In this document: positions 14,609 through 22,646 of the stretch, piece by piece | Position numbering within the stretch: position 1 is the stretch's first letter | Layout of the letters: every line of letters starts with the position of its first letter | Program-made: the position numbers and the translations under genes | Origin: JBBRCX01 sp038204465 | GTDB taxonomy: Bacteria > Planctomycetota > Phycisphaerae > Tepidisphaerales > Tepidisphaeraceae | Direction: 5' to 3' | Assembly: GCA_038204465.1 (NCBI GenBank) | Contig: JBBRCX010000023.1 | Coordinates: forward strand, 1-48,377 | Length of the DNA: 48,377 bases | Notes under the pieces: generated by a model | What the model was told of the DNA's origin: nothing | The model's input: the letters and a program-made list of their open reading frames with translations, nothing else | Databases searched by the model: none

Positions 14609-16582
14609 ATGACCACGCCAGCCGGCGGGCCCACCCGCCAACTTCGTTCCGATCCCGACCTCGAGCAACTCAAGCGGCAGGCGAAAGAATTGCTCGACGC
14701 CTTCCGCGCCGGTGACTCGCAGGCCCGCGAGGAAGTTTCACGCCACTACCATCATTCGGACCCGGCCACGTTCGCACTGCACGATGCGCAGCTCGTCCTG
14801 GCGCGCGCGTACGGATTTGAGAGCTGGCCGAAGCTCAAGGCGCATGTCGAACGCATCACCGTCGGCAAACTGGCCGGCGCGGTGAAGGCGGGTGACCTCC
14901 CGCGCGTCCGGCGAATGCTCAAAGAACGCCCCGAGCTTGCCAACACCGACATGGCGGAGAACGACGAGCACCGAGCGCTGCACTACGCCGTCCTCGAACG
15001 CAAAGCGGATCTGGTGCGCGTGCTCATGCAGGCGGGCGCGGACGCGCGCAAAGGCATTTATCCGCACCGCGACGCCACCAGCGCCTACATCTTGGCCAGG
15101 GAGCGAGGCTACGGCGAGATCGTCGCGATCATCGAGGAAGAGGAGCAGCGCCGCCGCGAGCAGATGAGCTGCCCCAACGCGACCGTCAGCCCCGTGCAGA
15201 ACGAGTTGAGCGCCGCCATCGCCAGCGCCGACGACGCGAAGGTGACGGGCCTGCTCGCCCGGGATCCGACGCTGGTCAAGGCGTGCGATAGCGATGGCGC
15301 CGCGCCGCTGCACGTCGCGGCCAGCGCACTGCAACCCGCGATCGTCGCGATACTGCTGGGACGACAGGCGAGCGTCATCCGCCACGACCCGAACGCGCTC
15401 ACGCCGCTCGATCGCGCCGCGCTCGCCGTCACCTCCCGTTCCGCAGACGAAAAGCGTTACCAGCAGTTCCTCGAGGTCGCTCGGCTCTTGCGCGCCCGCG
15501 GCGCCGAGTTGACGCCTCGGGCCGCGGTAGCGCTGGGCGACGCGCCGCGCATACGCGAGCTTCATCAAAATGACCCAAAGTCGCTCGACCTCGCGGGCAG
15601 GCGCGGCGGCGGGCTGCTGACGCTCGCGGTGAAACACGACCGGCCCGAGATGCTCCGGCTCTTGTTGGATCTCGGCCTCGACCCGGATGAGCGGCACCGG
15701 CTCGGTGCGGTGGAGGAAGAAGTATGGAGCTCAGGCGAGCCGCTCTGGCACGCGGCCGCTCAGGGCAAATACGAGATCGCCACCCTCCTGCTGGACCACG
15801 GGGCTAATCCCAATTCCCAGGTGTATGCGAGCGGCGGCCCGCTCTACCAGGCCTTCGCCGCGCGCGATGAGCAGATGAAAGCGCTGCTCAGGAGCCGGGG
15901 CGCGCTGGAGGACGCGACAGTCGTCGGACTATTCCGCGACACGCCCATGTCGCGCCGCATGCTGGAGGAGGACCTGCCGCAAATAACCCGCAACGCATGG
16001 GCGGGTCAGAGCACCGTACAGCAGTTGCTGTGGGGCGCCGCCTGCGGAGGCGAACCGGAGATCGTTCAGCTCTGCCTCGAGCGGATCGACTGGCCGCGCG
16101 AAGACCCGCGCTGGTTCGGCGTGCTCGAGCAGCCGCTGCGCATCTGGAACCACGGCCCCGGGACCCGGGTCGATCCCGGCGGCACAATGGACCGCTCGAC
16201 CTATCCCGTCTGCTTCGGGCTGATCCTCCGCCGCGCGGACCCGAATATTGTCGGCAAGTTCGGCTGCAGGATGTTGCACCGCGTCGCGGCGCTGGGAGAC
16301 ACCTGGGGACAGAAGGTGGTGACCGAAGAGGAGCGTATTACGTTCGCTCGGATGCTCCTCGACGCTGGGGCGAAGCTGGACGTGCGCGACGAGTTGCTGA
16401 AGTCGACTCCCCTGGGATGGGCTTCAAGATGGGGCCGCGAGCCGATGGTGCGGTTGTTGCTTGAGCGCGGCGCAAGCCCGGTCGAAAGCGACGCCGAGCC
16501 CTGGGCAACGCCGCTGGCATGGGCGAAGATGGCGGGACACGCAGGGATCGCGGAGCTGCTCAGGGCGAATGGAGCTTCCTGA
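14609..16582 (+). CDS. Ankyrin-repeat protein with planctomycete-type N-terminal domain
   Basis: 657 residues. The first 85 or so form a distinct domain (LKRQAKELLDAFRAGDSQAR, FALHDAQLVLARAYGFESWP, KLKAHVE) often seen before ankyrin repeats in planctomycetes and acidobacteria. Ankyrin units follow almost to the end, for example EHRALHYAVLERKADLVRVL, GAAPLHVAASALQPAIVAIL, EPLWHAAAQGKYEIATLLLD and TPLGWASRWGREPMVRLLLE. No signal peptide or transmembrane helix, so a cytoplasmic protein-binding scaffold is likely. AGGAGA lies seven bases before the ATG. Partners unknown. The next gene converges on it. Confidence 0.88.
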   Translation: MTTPAGGPTRQLRSDPDLEQLKRQAKELLDAFRAGDSQAREEVSRHYHHSDPATFALHDAQLVLARAYGFESWPKLKAHVERITVGKLAGAVKAGDLPRVRRMLKERPELANTDMAENDEHRALHYAVLERKADLVRVLMQAGADARKGIYPHRDATSAYILARERGYGEIVAIIEEEEQRRREQMSCPNATVSPVQNELSAAIASADDAKVTGLLARDPTLVKACDSDGAAPLHVAASALQPAIVAILLGRQASVIRHDPNALTPLDRAALAVTSRSADEKRYQQFLEVARLLRARGAELTPRAAVALGDAPRIRELHQNDPKSLDLAGRRGGGLLTLAVKHDRPEMLRLLLDLGLDPDERHRLGAVEEEVWSSGEPLWHAAAQGKYEIATLLLDHGANPNSQVYASGGPLYQAFAARDEQMKALLRSRGALEDATVVGLFRDTPMSRRMLEEDLPQITRNAWAGQSTVQQLLWGAACGGEPEIVQLCLERIDWPREDPRWFGVLEQPLRIWNHGPGTRVDPGGTMDRSTYPVCFGLILRRADPNIVGKFGCRMLHRVAALGDTWGQKVVTEEERITFARMLLDAGAKLDVRDELLKSTPLGWASRWGREPMVRLLLERGASPVESDAEPWATPLAWAKMAGHAGIAELLRANGAS

Positions 16583-16596
16583 TCCCTTCCGGCGTT

Positions 16597-17352
16597 CTAT
16601 TGAGCCTTGTCTCGGCGGCCCATGGAAGCATGCAGAAGGCCGGCGACGAGGATCAGCACGGATGCCGCAACCAGCCGGTTTGCGACCAGCCGCGTTCCAT
16701 TGAGCGAAGTAGTCGAAGCGAGACCCAGGTTGTAGCCGACGAGCGTCAGCAGAAGCATCAGCCCGGTACAGAGCCAGATCGTGGTCTTGCTGCGCGTCCA
16801 GCCGAAGATAAACAGCGGAACGCTGTAGAGAATCGGAAGGTTGAGGTTGCGGGGGAGAAACAAGTCCAGCGCCGCGATCAGCAGCGTGGCCACAATGGCG
16901 GCTACGACGGAGATGGCCGGCAGCAGGGAGTGGAAGAGTTGGTCGAAGTCGTCGATGTATGCCCGGGTGTGGACCGTCTCGGGGGCGCCGGGGGGCAGCC
17001 AAAGCGGCGATGCGGTGCAGAGCAGCAACAGCGCGATCGCGACAAAAGTTCGATTCAGCAGCCGGTAGTTCAGGAAATTCGGGATCTCGTTGTAGCCCAG
17101 CTTCCACTTGATGATGTAGCCGAGGTAGGTCGCCGCCACGAGGACGGCCGCCATTCCCCAGGCGGGCCGCCGCTTGACGCGCACGAGCAGGATCAAAGGG
17201 ATCGCATAAATCACCGCGACGTTGAGGCGCGGCGTGAGGATGTCGGCTGTGAACAAAACGAGGGTCAGCAGGAACACCACCAACAAGGTCGGCGTCAGCG
17301 ATGGCGGTCGATCCACCGGGTGATGCAAAATGGATCCCGACTCCGTAAGCAC
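16597..17352 (-). CDS. Polytopic membrane protein with internal duplication, function unknown
   Basis: 251 residues, about seven or eight hydrophobic helices. The two halves look like copies of one module. ADILTPRLNVAVIYAIPLIL in the first half matches ALDLFLPRNLNLPILYSVPL in the second; TYLGYIIKWKLG matches TLVGYNLG; and RLLNRTFVAIALLLL matches RLVANRLVAASVLILV. A similar module is found as an N-terminal membrane sensor of planctomycete histidine kinases (recollection, not checked), but no kinase or other output domain is present here. Start is GTG with AGGGA eleven bases upstream. Function cannot be named. Confidence 0.75.
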   Translation of the reverse strand: MLTESGSILHHPVDRPPSLTPTLLVVFLLTLVLFTADILTPRLNVAVIYAIPLILLVRVKRRPAWGMAAVLVAATYLGYIIKWKLGYNEIPNFLNYRLLNRTFVAIALLLLCTASPLWLPPGAPETVHTRAYIDDFDQLFHSLLPAISVVAAIVATLLIAALDLFLPRNLNLPILYSVPLFIFGWTRSKTTIWLCTGLMLLLTLVGYNLGLASTTSLNGTRLVANRLVAASVLILVAGLLHASMGRRDKAQ

Positions 17353-17944
17353 GTTGGACGAGGTCCCTGAATCCGGACATTACCCCCTGGTTTGCCCGCG
17401 GAGCAAGATGATATCGCGGCGCGGGCGACCTTTGTAGGTCGGGGGGTGAAAAAGTCCTGCGCTGATTATCGGACACGCGACTTCCGGCTGCTCCTGGGGC
17501 TTTGACATCAACGGCGGTGAAACGTTCAAATCAACGGCGAGCGAACGCTGATCGGCCGCGATCGGAATGGCCGTCGGTGATCATCGCTCGCCCCGCAGCG
17601 CGCCGCGGTTGGCTGGACGTCAGCCAGGAGCCGCGGCCTCGCAGTGTGGCAGCCAGCCTGGGACACATGCTGCGGCATGACCGGCGCGATCGGCTCACAG
17701 TTAGCATTACGGGAATGCGAGCCCATTATTCCGCGCCGCTTCAATTTTGAATCATGCCATCGCCGCGTCCGTCGCTGAATGTGTCCTCAAAACGGGGCAA
17801 CACTAAGGCCAGCAGCACGACGGCGGGTCTTCGTTGGCCATCACTCAATTATTCGGTAGACTCTGGCATTCGCACTTTCAGACCGGCGGCACCGCTCGCC
17901 GGGGTTTGATGCAGCGTCGCCGGCCGCAGCGTCCCGTGGGGCAG
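17353..17944. other. 592-base intergenic region
   Basis: Lies between the divergently transcribed membrane-protein gene and the first glycosyltransferase. Short frames here have compositions unlike proteins and no ribosome-binding sites. A small hairpin (CGACCT-ttgt-AGGTCG, 17426-17441) is present. I see no RNA gene or recognisable motif. It probably contains both promoters. Confidence 0.5.
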
Positions 17945-19126
17945 ATGCAAATCCTGCACGTGATACATTCCCTGGACCCGTCGATGGGCGGGCCCCCGAC
18001 GATCGCGATCCGCCTGGCAGCGGCGCAGGCGGGACTTGGGCACACGGTGCGGGTGGTCAGCTACGCATTCCCCAATCACGAAAGAATCCTGGACGAGCGA
18101 TGCAGCTCCGTGCCGTGGCGCGAGCGGGTGCAGTTTGACATGCTGCCGGAGCCCAGCCTGGGAGAGAAGGTACTGGCACGGCATGGCCGGCAACGGGTGC
18201 GCGAGCTGATCGCCGACGTCGATGTGGTGCACCTGCACAGCGTGTGGGAGTCGGTGCTGGTGGTCTCCGCGGCGGAGGCGCGGGCAGCGGGCAAGCCGTA
18301 TTTCGTCCTGCTCAACGGCATGCTGGACCCGTGGAGCCTGCGGCAGAAGGGCCTGAAGAAGCGGCTGGCCCTGGCGCTGGCGCACCGGAAGATGCTCGAG
18401 GGGGCGAGCGCCCTGCACGTGGGCAACGACGACGAGCGGAAGCTGATCGAGCCGATGGGCCTGCGAGTGAACACGGTCATCATCCCCAACGGAGTCTGTC
18501 TGGAAGAGATTGAGCCGTTGCCGGCGCGCGGGAGCTTCCGCGCTTCGCGACCGGCGCTCGACGGACATCCGTACGTGCTGTTCCTGAGCCGGCTGCACTA
18601 CAAAAAGGGATTGAACTATCTGGCCGATGCGTTTCGGCTTGCCGCGGCACGACTCCCCCACCTGCACCTGGTGGCCGCCGGGCCCGACGACGGCGAGCGC
18701 GCGGTTTTCGAGGCGCGCATTCGCGAAGCCAATCTTCAGGACCGGGTGCATGTGGTCGGGCCTCTGTATAGTCGGGAGAAATTCGCGGCCATGGTGGACG
18801 CGGACTGTTTCTGTCTGCCGAGCCACCAGGAGGGTTTTAGCGTGGCAATTTGTGAAGCGCTCGCCTGCCACACGCCGGTGGTCATTTCCGAAGGGTGTCA
18901 TTTTCCCGAGGTGGCGGAGGTCGGCGCGGGGGTCCTGGTGAAGCTCGACCCGCAGCAGATCAGCGAGGAGATCGTGCGCATCTGCTCGGACTCTACGCTG
19001 CGGCGCGACATGGGTCAGGCGGGGAATGATCTGATCCGTTCGCGCCTTACCTGGCCGCGCATTGCGCAGCTGACGGTCGAGAAGTATCAAGCTGCGTTGG
19101 CAACCAGTGTGCGGCAGCCCAACTAA
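17945..19126 (+). CDS. Glycosyltransferase family 4 (GT-B fold)
   Basis: 393 residues. The N-terminal domain is ILHVIHSLDPSMGGPPTIAI with an acceptor-side glycine loop. The C-terminal domain begins YVLFLSRLHYKKGLNYLADAF and carries the donor-binding E-x7-E motif EGFSVAICE, then TPVVISEGCHFPEV. It likely transfers a sugar from a nucleotide donor onto a surface glycan or lipid-linked intermediate at the inner membrane. The ATG at 17945 is chosen by alignment with the paralogue at 20400-21599, which starts just before the same ILHV strand; ATGs upstream would add a low-complexity arginine-rich leader. A membrane-protein gene follows after 20 bases. Sugar specificity unknown. Confidence 0.87.
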   Translation: MQILHVIHSLDPSMGGPPTIAIRLAAAQAGLGHTVRVVSYAFPNHERILDERCSSVPWRERVQFDMLPEPSLGEKVLARHGRQRVRELIADVDVVHLHSVWESVLVVSAAEARAAGKPYFVLLNGMLDPWSLRQKGLKKRLALALAHRKMLEGASALHVGNDDERKLIEPMGLRVNTVIIPNGVCLEEIEPLPARGSFRASRPALDGHPYVLFLSRLHYKKGLNYLADAFRLAAARLPHLHLVAAGPDDGERAVFEARIREANLQDRVHVVGPLYSREKFAAMVDADCFCLPSHQEGFSVAICEALACHTPVVISEGCHFPEVAEVGAGVLVKLDPQQISEEIVRICSDSTLRRDMGQAGNDLIRSRLTWPRIAQLTVEKYQAALATSVRQPN

Positions 19127-19146
19127 GACTAAGAGGCGATCAACCA

Positions 19147-20331
19147 TTGGCGACAAGCGATGAGCGCGGCCCAAGAGACACGGCCGGCGGGCGCCGCGCG
19201 GACATGCTGGTGCTCGCGGCGGCGCTGGTGCTGTACGTCCCGTTTGTTTTCCTCGGGTATGGCTCCGACAACGACTCGTACGGGGTGCTCGATTCGGGTC
19301 GCGAGCTGTTGCAGCACCATCGGTATGTGCCCTCACGACCACCCGGCTATCTCGTCTATGAAGTGTCGATCGGCATATTGAGCCGGGTCGGCGGGAGCGT
19401 GCTGTGCAATGCGGCGTCGGTGGTGATGGCGCTGATCGCGCTTGCATGCTTCTTGCGCATCTGCGAGCACTTCGGTGTGCGGCACCGGCATCTGCTGGCC
19501 GTTACGCTCATGGTTCAGCCGGTCTTCTGGCTGAACGCGACCTGCACCATGGATTATGTCTGGGCGCTGGCAATGCTGCTCGGGGGATTTCTACTGCTTC
19601 TGCGCCGCTGGTATCTGTTGGGGGCAATCTTGCTCAGTCTCGCGGTGGGCACCCGGCTTTCATCGTTCATTGCCGCGGGCATCTTTCTGATCTACCCGCT
19701 GCGAGCTTACCCAAAGGACAGGCTGCGTGTTGTCGCCGCGGGCGCAGTCGCGATTGTGATCGGAGCGCTCTGTTACCTGCCGTCGTTTCGCCAGGCGGGG
19801 TACACGACTGCATTTTTGCACGCGGGCGTGAGCCAGGGCGAAATGTGGTCGACGAAGATGAAGCTGGGCCGTTTTGTTTACAAGAACATTTACCTGTGGG
19901 GGCTGCCGGCAACGCTGGTGGGCGCTGGTCTGTGCACGATGATCGTCTTCCGCCGGGAGGCGATCTTGCGAAAGCAGTGGCGCGGGCTGGTTGTGGTTTG
20001 CCTGGCGCTGCTGGTTGGATATGAAGCGCTCTTCGTGAAATACCCGATCGAGCCCGCCTACCTGCTGCAGGCGGTGCCGGCGGTGCTGATGCTGCTGGGC
20101 ATGGGCCTGTCAGATCGCCCGCGCCTTTTGATGCTCTTCGCGATCGCGGTCGCATCGTACGCGGTGGTCAACATCAACCTCGCCCGGCCGAACCAGCGCG
20201 ACAAGGCATCGAGCGCGCGAATCGGACTGTGGGTCGAGCGGGGTTACATCATCCAGGATGTGCCGCGCCGAAAGGCGGTGATGGGTTGCGCAACACTCGA
20301 ATGCTTCACTGCAAAGCGCTTGACCGATTAG
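19147..20331 (+). CDS. Polytopic membrane protein, likely GT-C fold glycosyltransferase-like
   Basis: 394 residues with about ten hydrophobic segments. The loop after the first helix is GSDNDSYGVLDSGRELLQHH followed by RPPGYLVYE; an acidic first periplasmic loop of this type is characteristic of GT-C lipid-linked sugar transferases (ArnT/PMT type). TRLSSFIAAGIFLIYPLR is a typical later loop and helix. I infer a glycosyltransferase using polyprenyl-phosphate sugars, but similarity is only at this level. The frame opens with TTG at 19147 after AGAGGCGAT; an ATG at 19204 would begin just before the first helix and remains possible. Lies 20 bases after the GT4 gene, so cotranscribed. Confidence 0.65.
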   Translation: MATSDERGPRDTAGGRRADMLVLAAALVLYVPFVFLGYGSDNDSYGVLDSGRELLQHHRYVPSRPPGYLVYEVSIGILSRVGGSVLCNAASVVMALIALACFLRICEHFGVRHRHLLAVTLMVQPVFWLNATCTMDYVWALAMLLGGFLLLLRRWYLLGAILLSLAVGTRLSSFIAAGIFLIYPLRAYPKDRLRVVAAGAVAIVIGALCYLPSFRQAGYTTAFLHAGVSQGEMWSTKMKLGRFVYKNIYLWGLPATLVGAGLCTMIVFRREAILRKQWRGLVVVCLALLVGYEALFVKYPIEPAYLLQAVPAVLMLLGMGLSDRPRLLMLFAIAVASYAVVNINLARPNQRDKASSARIGLWVERGYIIQDVPRRKAVMGCATLECFTAKRLTD

Positions 20332-20399
20332 CGAGTGCATGGTGACGCGGGCGCCGGCGGGCGCGGACTTCCGGTTTGTGTGCAACCGACTCCGCTTGT

Positions 20400-21599
20400 C
20401 TACGCCTGAACGGGGCTTTTGGCGTGATGATCGTCGATCACGCGGCGGTATTGCGCCAGCGATCGTTCGGCAATGACAGGCCAGAGGTAGTTGTCGAGGA
20501 CCAGGGTGCGTGCTGCCTGGCTCATGCGTTTGCGGGCCGGGGCATCGTCGAGCACGTGCTGAAGCGCGGCGGCGATCGCGCCGCTGTGGAGTGGGACGAC
20601 TTCGCCGGCTCCGGCTTGCGTGACCTCGGGGAAATGGCAAGCGTCGGAGATGACGACCGGCGTGCCACAGGCCATCGCCTCGAGCACCGCGACACTGAAT
20701 CCCTCCTGGCGGCTGGGCAGGCAGAAGCACTCAGCATCGACCATCGCGGCGAACTTGTCGCGCCCATACAACGGACCGACCAGGTGCACGCGGTCCTGCA
20801 GGTTGGCTTCCCGAAGGAGCGTTTCGAAGGCACGCTGCCCGCCGGTATCGGGCCCGGCAACAACGAGCCGCAGCTCGGGCCGCGTCCGCGAGAGGATCTG
20901 GAACGCATCGGCGAGGAAATCTAAGCCTTTTTTGTAATGCAACCGGCTGAGGAACAGCACATAGGGCCGGCCATTCAGCTCCGGTCGGCTGGCGCGGAAG
21001 GTTTCCGGATCGGGAAGCGCCTCGATCTCTTCCAGACAGATTCCGTTGGGAATCACAGCGGTGGCGCACTTGAGGCCCAGCGGTTGAATGAGCTTCTGCT
21101 CGTCAGGGTTGAGCATGTGAAGGAACGCGGCGCGGTTGAGCATGCGCCTGTAGCCCAGCGCGAGAGCGGTGCGCTTCTTGAGGCTGCGCTGCGAGAGACT
21201 CCAGGGGTCGAGCATGCCGTGCGCGGCGACGACGTAGGGCACGCGCCGTCGGGCGGCGATGTCGGCAGCGGCTTTGACAATGGGATCCCAGACGCCATGA
21301 ATATGAACGAGATCGAAGGAAGGGATGAGGCCTTCAAAGGTTCGGCGCGCCTCGGAAGCCCAGAGGCGCCCGAAGCCGGTTTGCTTCGGCAGGAAGTGTT
21401 GCTGGATGAGCCGCGCGCCGGGGACGCGGTCGATCTCGGCCTCAATCTGCGGCTGGACCTCGGGCGTGTAGTAAGAAGCGATGTGCAACTCGCAGCCTGC
21501 GATGGCCTGCGCCGCCGGCAGACGGATCGCGACTGCGGGCAGGCCACCCGCGCGCGGGTCCAGGGTGGACAGCACGTGCAGAATTCTCAGACGGCTCAT
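20400..21599 (-). CDS. Glycosyltransferase family 4, paralogue of the gene at 17945
   Basis: 399 residues. Begins MSRLRILHVLSTLDPRAGG and shares long blocks with the other GT4 protein in this window: GMLDPWSL, PNGICLEEIE, YVLFLSRLHYKKGL, REANLQDRVH and KFAAMVDA. I estimate about half of all positions are identical. The donor E-x7-E is EGFSVAVLE. It probably acts in the same surface glycan pathway on a different acceptor or sugar. The start codon is fixed by the ILHV strand; a longer frame exists upstream. It converges on the membrane-protein gene with 68 bases between them, so the two GTs form an inverted pair around it. Confidence 0.87.
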   Translation of the reverse strand: MSRLRILHVLSTLDPRAGGLPAVAIRLPAAQAIAGCELHIASYYTPEVQPQIEAEIDRVPGARLIQQHFLPKQTGFGRLWASEARRTFEGLIPSFDLVHIHGVWDPIVKAAADIAARRRVPYVVAAHGMLDPWSLSQRSLKKRTALALGYRRMLNRAAFLHMLNPDEQKLIQPLGLKCATAVIPNGICLEEIEALPDPETFRASRPELNGRPYVLFLSRLHYKKGLDFLADAFQILSRTRPELRLVVAGPDTGGQRAFETLLREANLQDRVHLVGPLYGRDKFAAMVDAECFCLPSRQEGFSVAVLEAMACGTPVVISDACHFPEVTQAGAGEVVPLHSGAIAAALQHVLDDAPARKRMSQAARTLVLDNYLWPVIAERSLAQYRRVIDDHHAKSPVQA

Positions 21600-21745
21600 T
21601 TCTGGTCCGACGCTGGAGTTACGCGCGAGGGGGCGATGCACATTCTGCTGACGCCCACGGCGCTGGTAGGCACTGTGCCAGCGCGTCACCCCATGCTACC
21701 GCCGCCGGCCGCTCGCGTGAAATTAGCTTGCATCGGCGATCGGGT

Positions 21746-21771
21746 AGCCGGGCGGGTTGCCCCGCCCGGCT
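21746..21771. repeat. Perfect hairpin 1 (11-bp stem, 4-base loop)
   Basis: AGCCGGGCGGG, loop TTGC, CCCGCCCGGCT. Perfectly self-complementary and GC-rich. It lies between the ssb fragment and the minus-strand GT4 gene. No T-run follows on either strand, so a plain rho-independent terminator is doubtful. Confidence 0.8.
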
Positions 21772-21781
21772 CTCCACACTA

Positions 21782-21807
21782 GGCCGCCGTCTGCGAAGAC
21801 GGCGGCC
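21782..21807. repeat. Perfect hairpin 2 (11-bp stem, 4-base loop)
   Basis: GGCCGCCGTCT, loop GCGA, AGACGGCGGCC. Same stem and loop length as the hairpin ten bases to its left but unrelated in sequence. The pair resembles REP/BIME-like dispersed palindromes; a role in mRNA 3'-end protection of the ssb region is possible. Confidence 0.8.
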
Positions 21808-21833
21808 GAGTGATTTGAGAGCAGATCTTTCGA

Positions 21834-22322
21834 TCAGAACGGAATATCCGCTTCCGCGAACTGCCTTTGCTTGCTCACGGGCGATTCATCGGCTGACTTC
21901 TGCGGGCGGTCGGGCCGCGTGCGGGACGACTGCCGCTGCTGGGAGCGCCGCTGGTTCGCGCTATCAAACACTTCGCCGGGCTGCTGCGCGTGGGCGTCGC
22001 GGCTGCCGATGAACTGGAAGTTCTCCACAATTACGGTGAGCTTGCTGCGCTTGCGGGCCCCCGGCGCAACGCCGTCCGGGTCGCCGGGCGAGAGCTTGTC
22101 GTCCCAGTGATCGTACTTCAGGCGCCCTTCGACGAAGAGCGGCTTGCCCTTCGCGCAGAACTGGGCGATGACCTCGGCCTGCCGGCCCAATGCGGTGCAA
22201 TCGATGAACGCGACTTCTTCGCGGTCTTCACCGCCCGCGGTCTTGAACCGGCGGTTGCAGGTCACGCCAAACTCGGGAACGACGGTGCTGCTCGGCAGGT
22301 GCTTGACCTACGGATCACGCGT
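21834..22322 (-). pseudogene. ssb: Single-stranded DNA-binding protein fragment (5'-truncated, in-frame stop)
   Basis: The minus strand encodes most of an SSB: VKHLPSSTVVPEFGVTCNRR, EEVAFIDCTALGRQAEVIAQ, GKPLFVEGRLKYDHWDD, RSKLTVIVENFQFIG, then a polar tail ending in the acidic ADIPF tip that recruits partner proteins. The reading frame continues upstream into TRDP, exactly where SSBs have TRDPE, but the Glu codon is TAG (22308-22310), and before TRDP no SSB sequence is seen in any frame. The first beta-strand of the OB fold (about 14 residues) is missing. A GTG at 22265 gives a 143-residue frame, but it would start inside the OB fold. I call it a pseudogene; an assembly error is the alternative. 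Confidence 0.65.
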
Positions 22323-22646
22323 CCAAATATTCTATATCTGTTAGGGTACATCGTAGGTGTTTGGGAAATTAGCAATCCAGATTGAAAATCATTTAATTGG
22401 AGGGTTGCAGAGGCGACATGATATCCGGAAGTATTTGTCTAACATGCGCTTGTGGATTATTGAGAGTTCGCCGCTCGCACGCGCGGACGTACTGTTTCCG
22501 GCGTTGAGAAAATGTCGATCCGACATCGGCCTGAAGCGCGGCAGCCCCCCATCCGGTCGCCCTGAGCAATGTTTGCACTCTGTTGAGCGGACGTGAACTC
22601 ACCGCTATGTTGCCGCCCCTCTGAGATTCAGTCTCATGGGAGCGAC
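22323..22646. other. Intergenic region with AT-rich segment next to the ssb fragment
   Basis: The first 90 or so bases (about 22320-22410) are visibly AT-rich, unlike the surrounding DNA, and contain attgaaaatcatttaattgg. No coding frame with protein-like composition or Shine-Dalgarno is seen. It must contain the promoter of the outer-membrane protein gene at 22647. It marks a composition break where the ssb similarity stops. Confidence 0.5.

Noticed and set aside
13111..14673. 520-codon open frame antisense to the Gfo/Idh/MocA gene
   Set aside because: Composition is that of a shadow of the plus-strand oxidoreductase. It has no known domain and runs across the ankyrin gene start.
17360..17840. 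Small open frames in the 592-base gap
   Set aside because: Low-complexity Arg/Pro/Ser composition, no ribosome-binding sites, and no domain pattern on either strand.
17849..19447. Long open frame on the minus strand, antisense to the GT4 and membrane-protein genes
   Set aside because: It is over 500 codons but rich in Arg, His and Pro with no recognisable domain or ribosome-binding site. Long antisense frames are expected at this GC content, and the plus-strand genes are clearly real.
21746..21807. Simple rho-independent terminator pair
   Set aside because: Stems are perfect but neither has a T-run on either strand; I list them as repeats instead.
22251..22310. GTG at 22265 as a genuine start for ssb
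   Set aside because: The frame begins inside the OB fold, and SSB similarity continues upstream to TRDP across a stop codon, so it is more likely the tail end of a broken gene.
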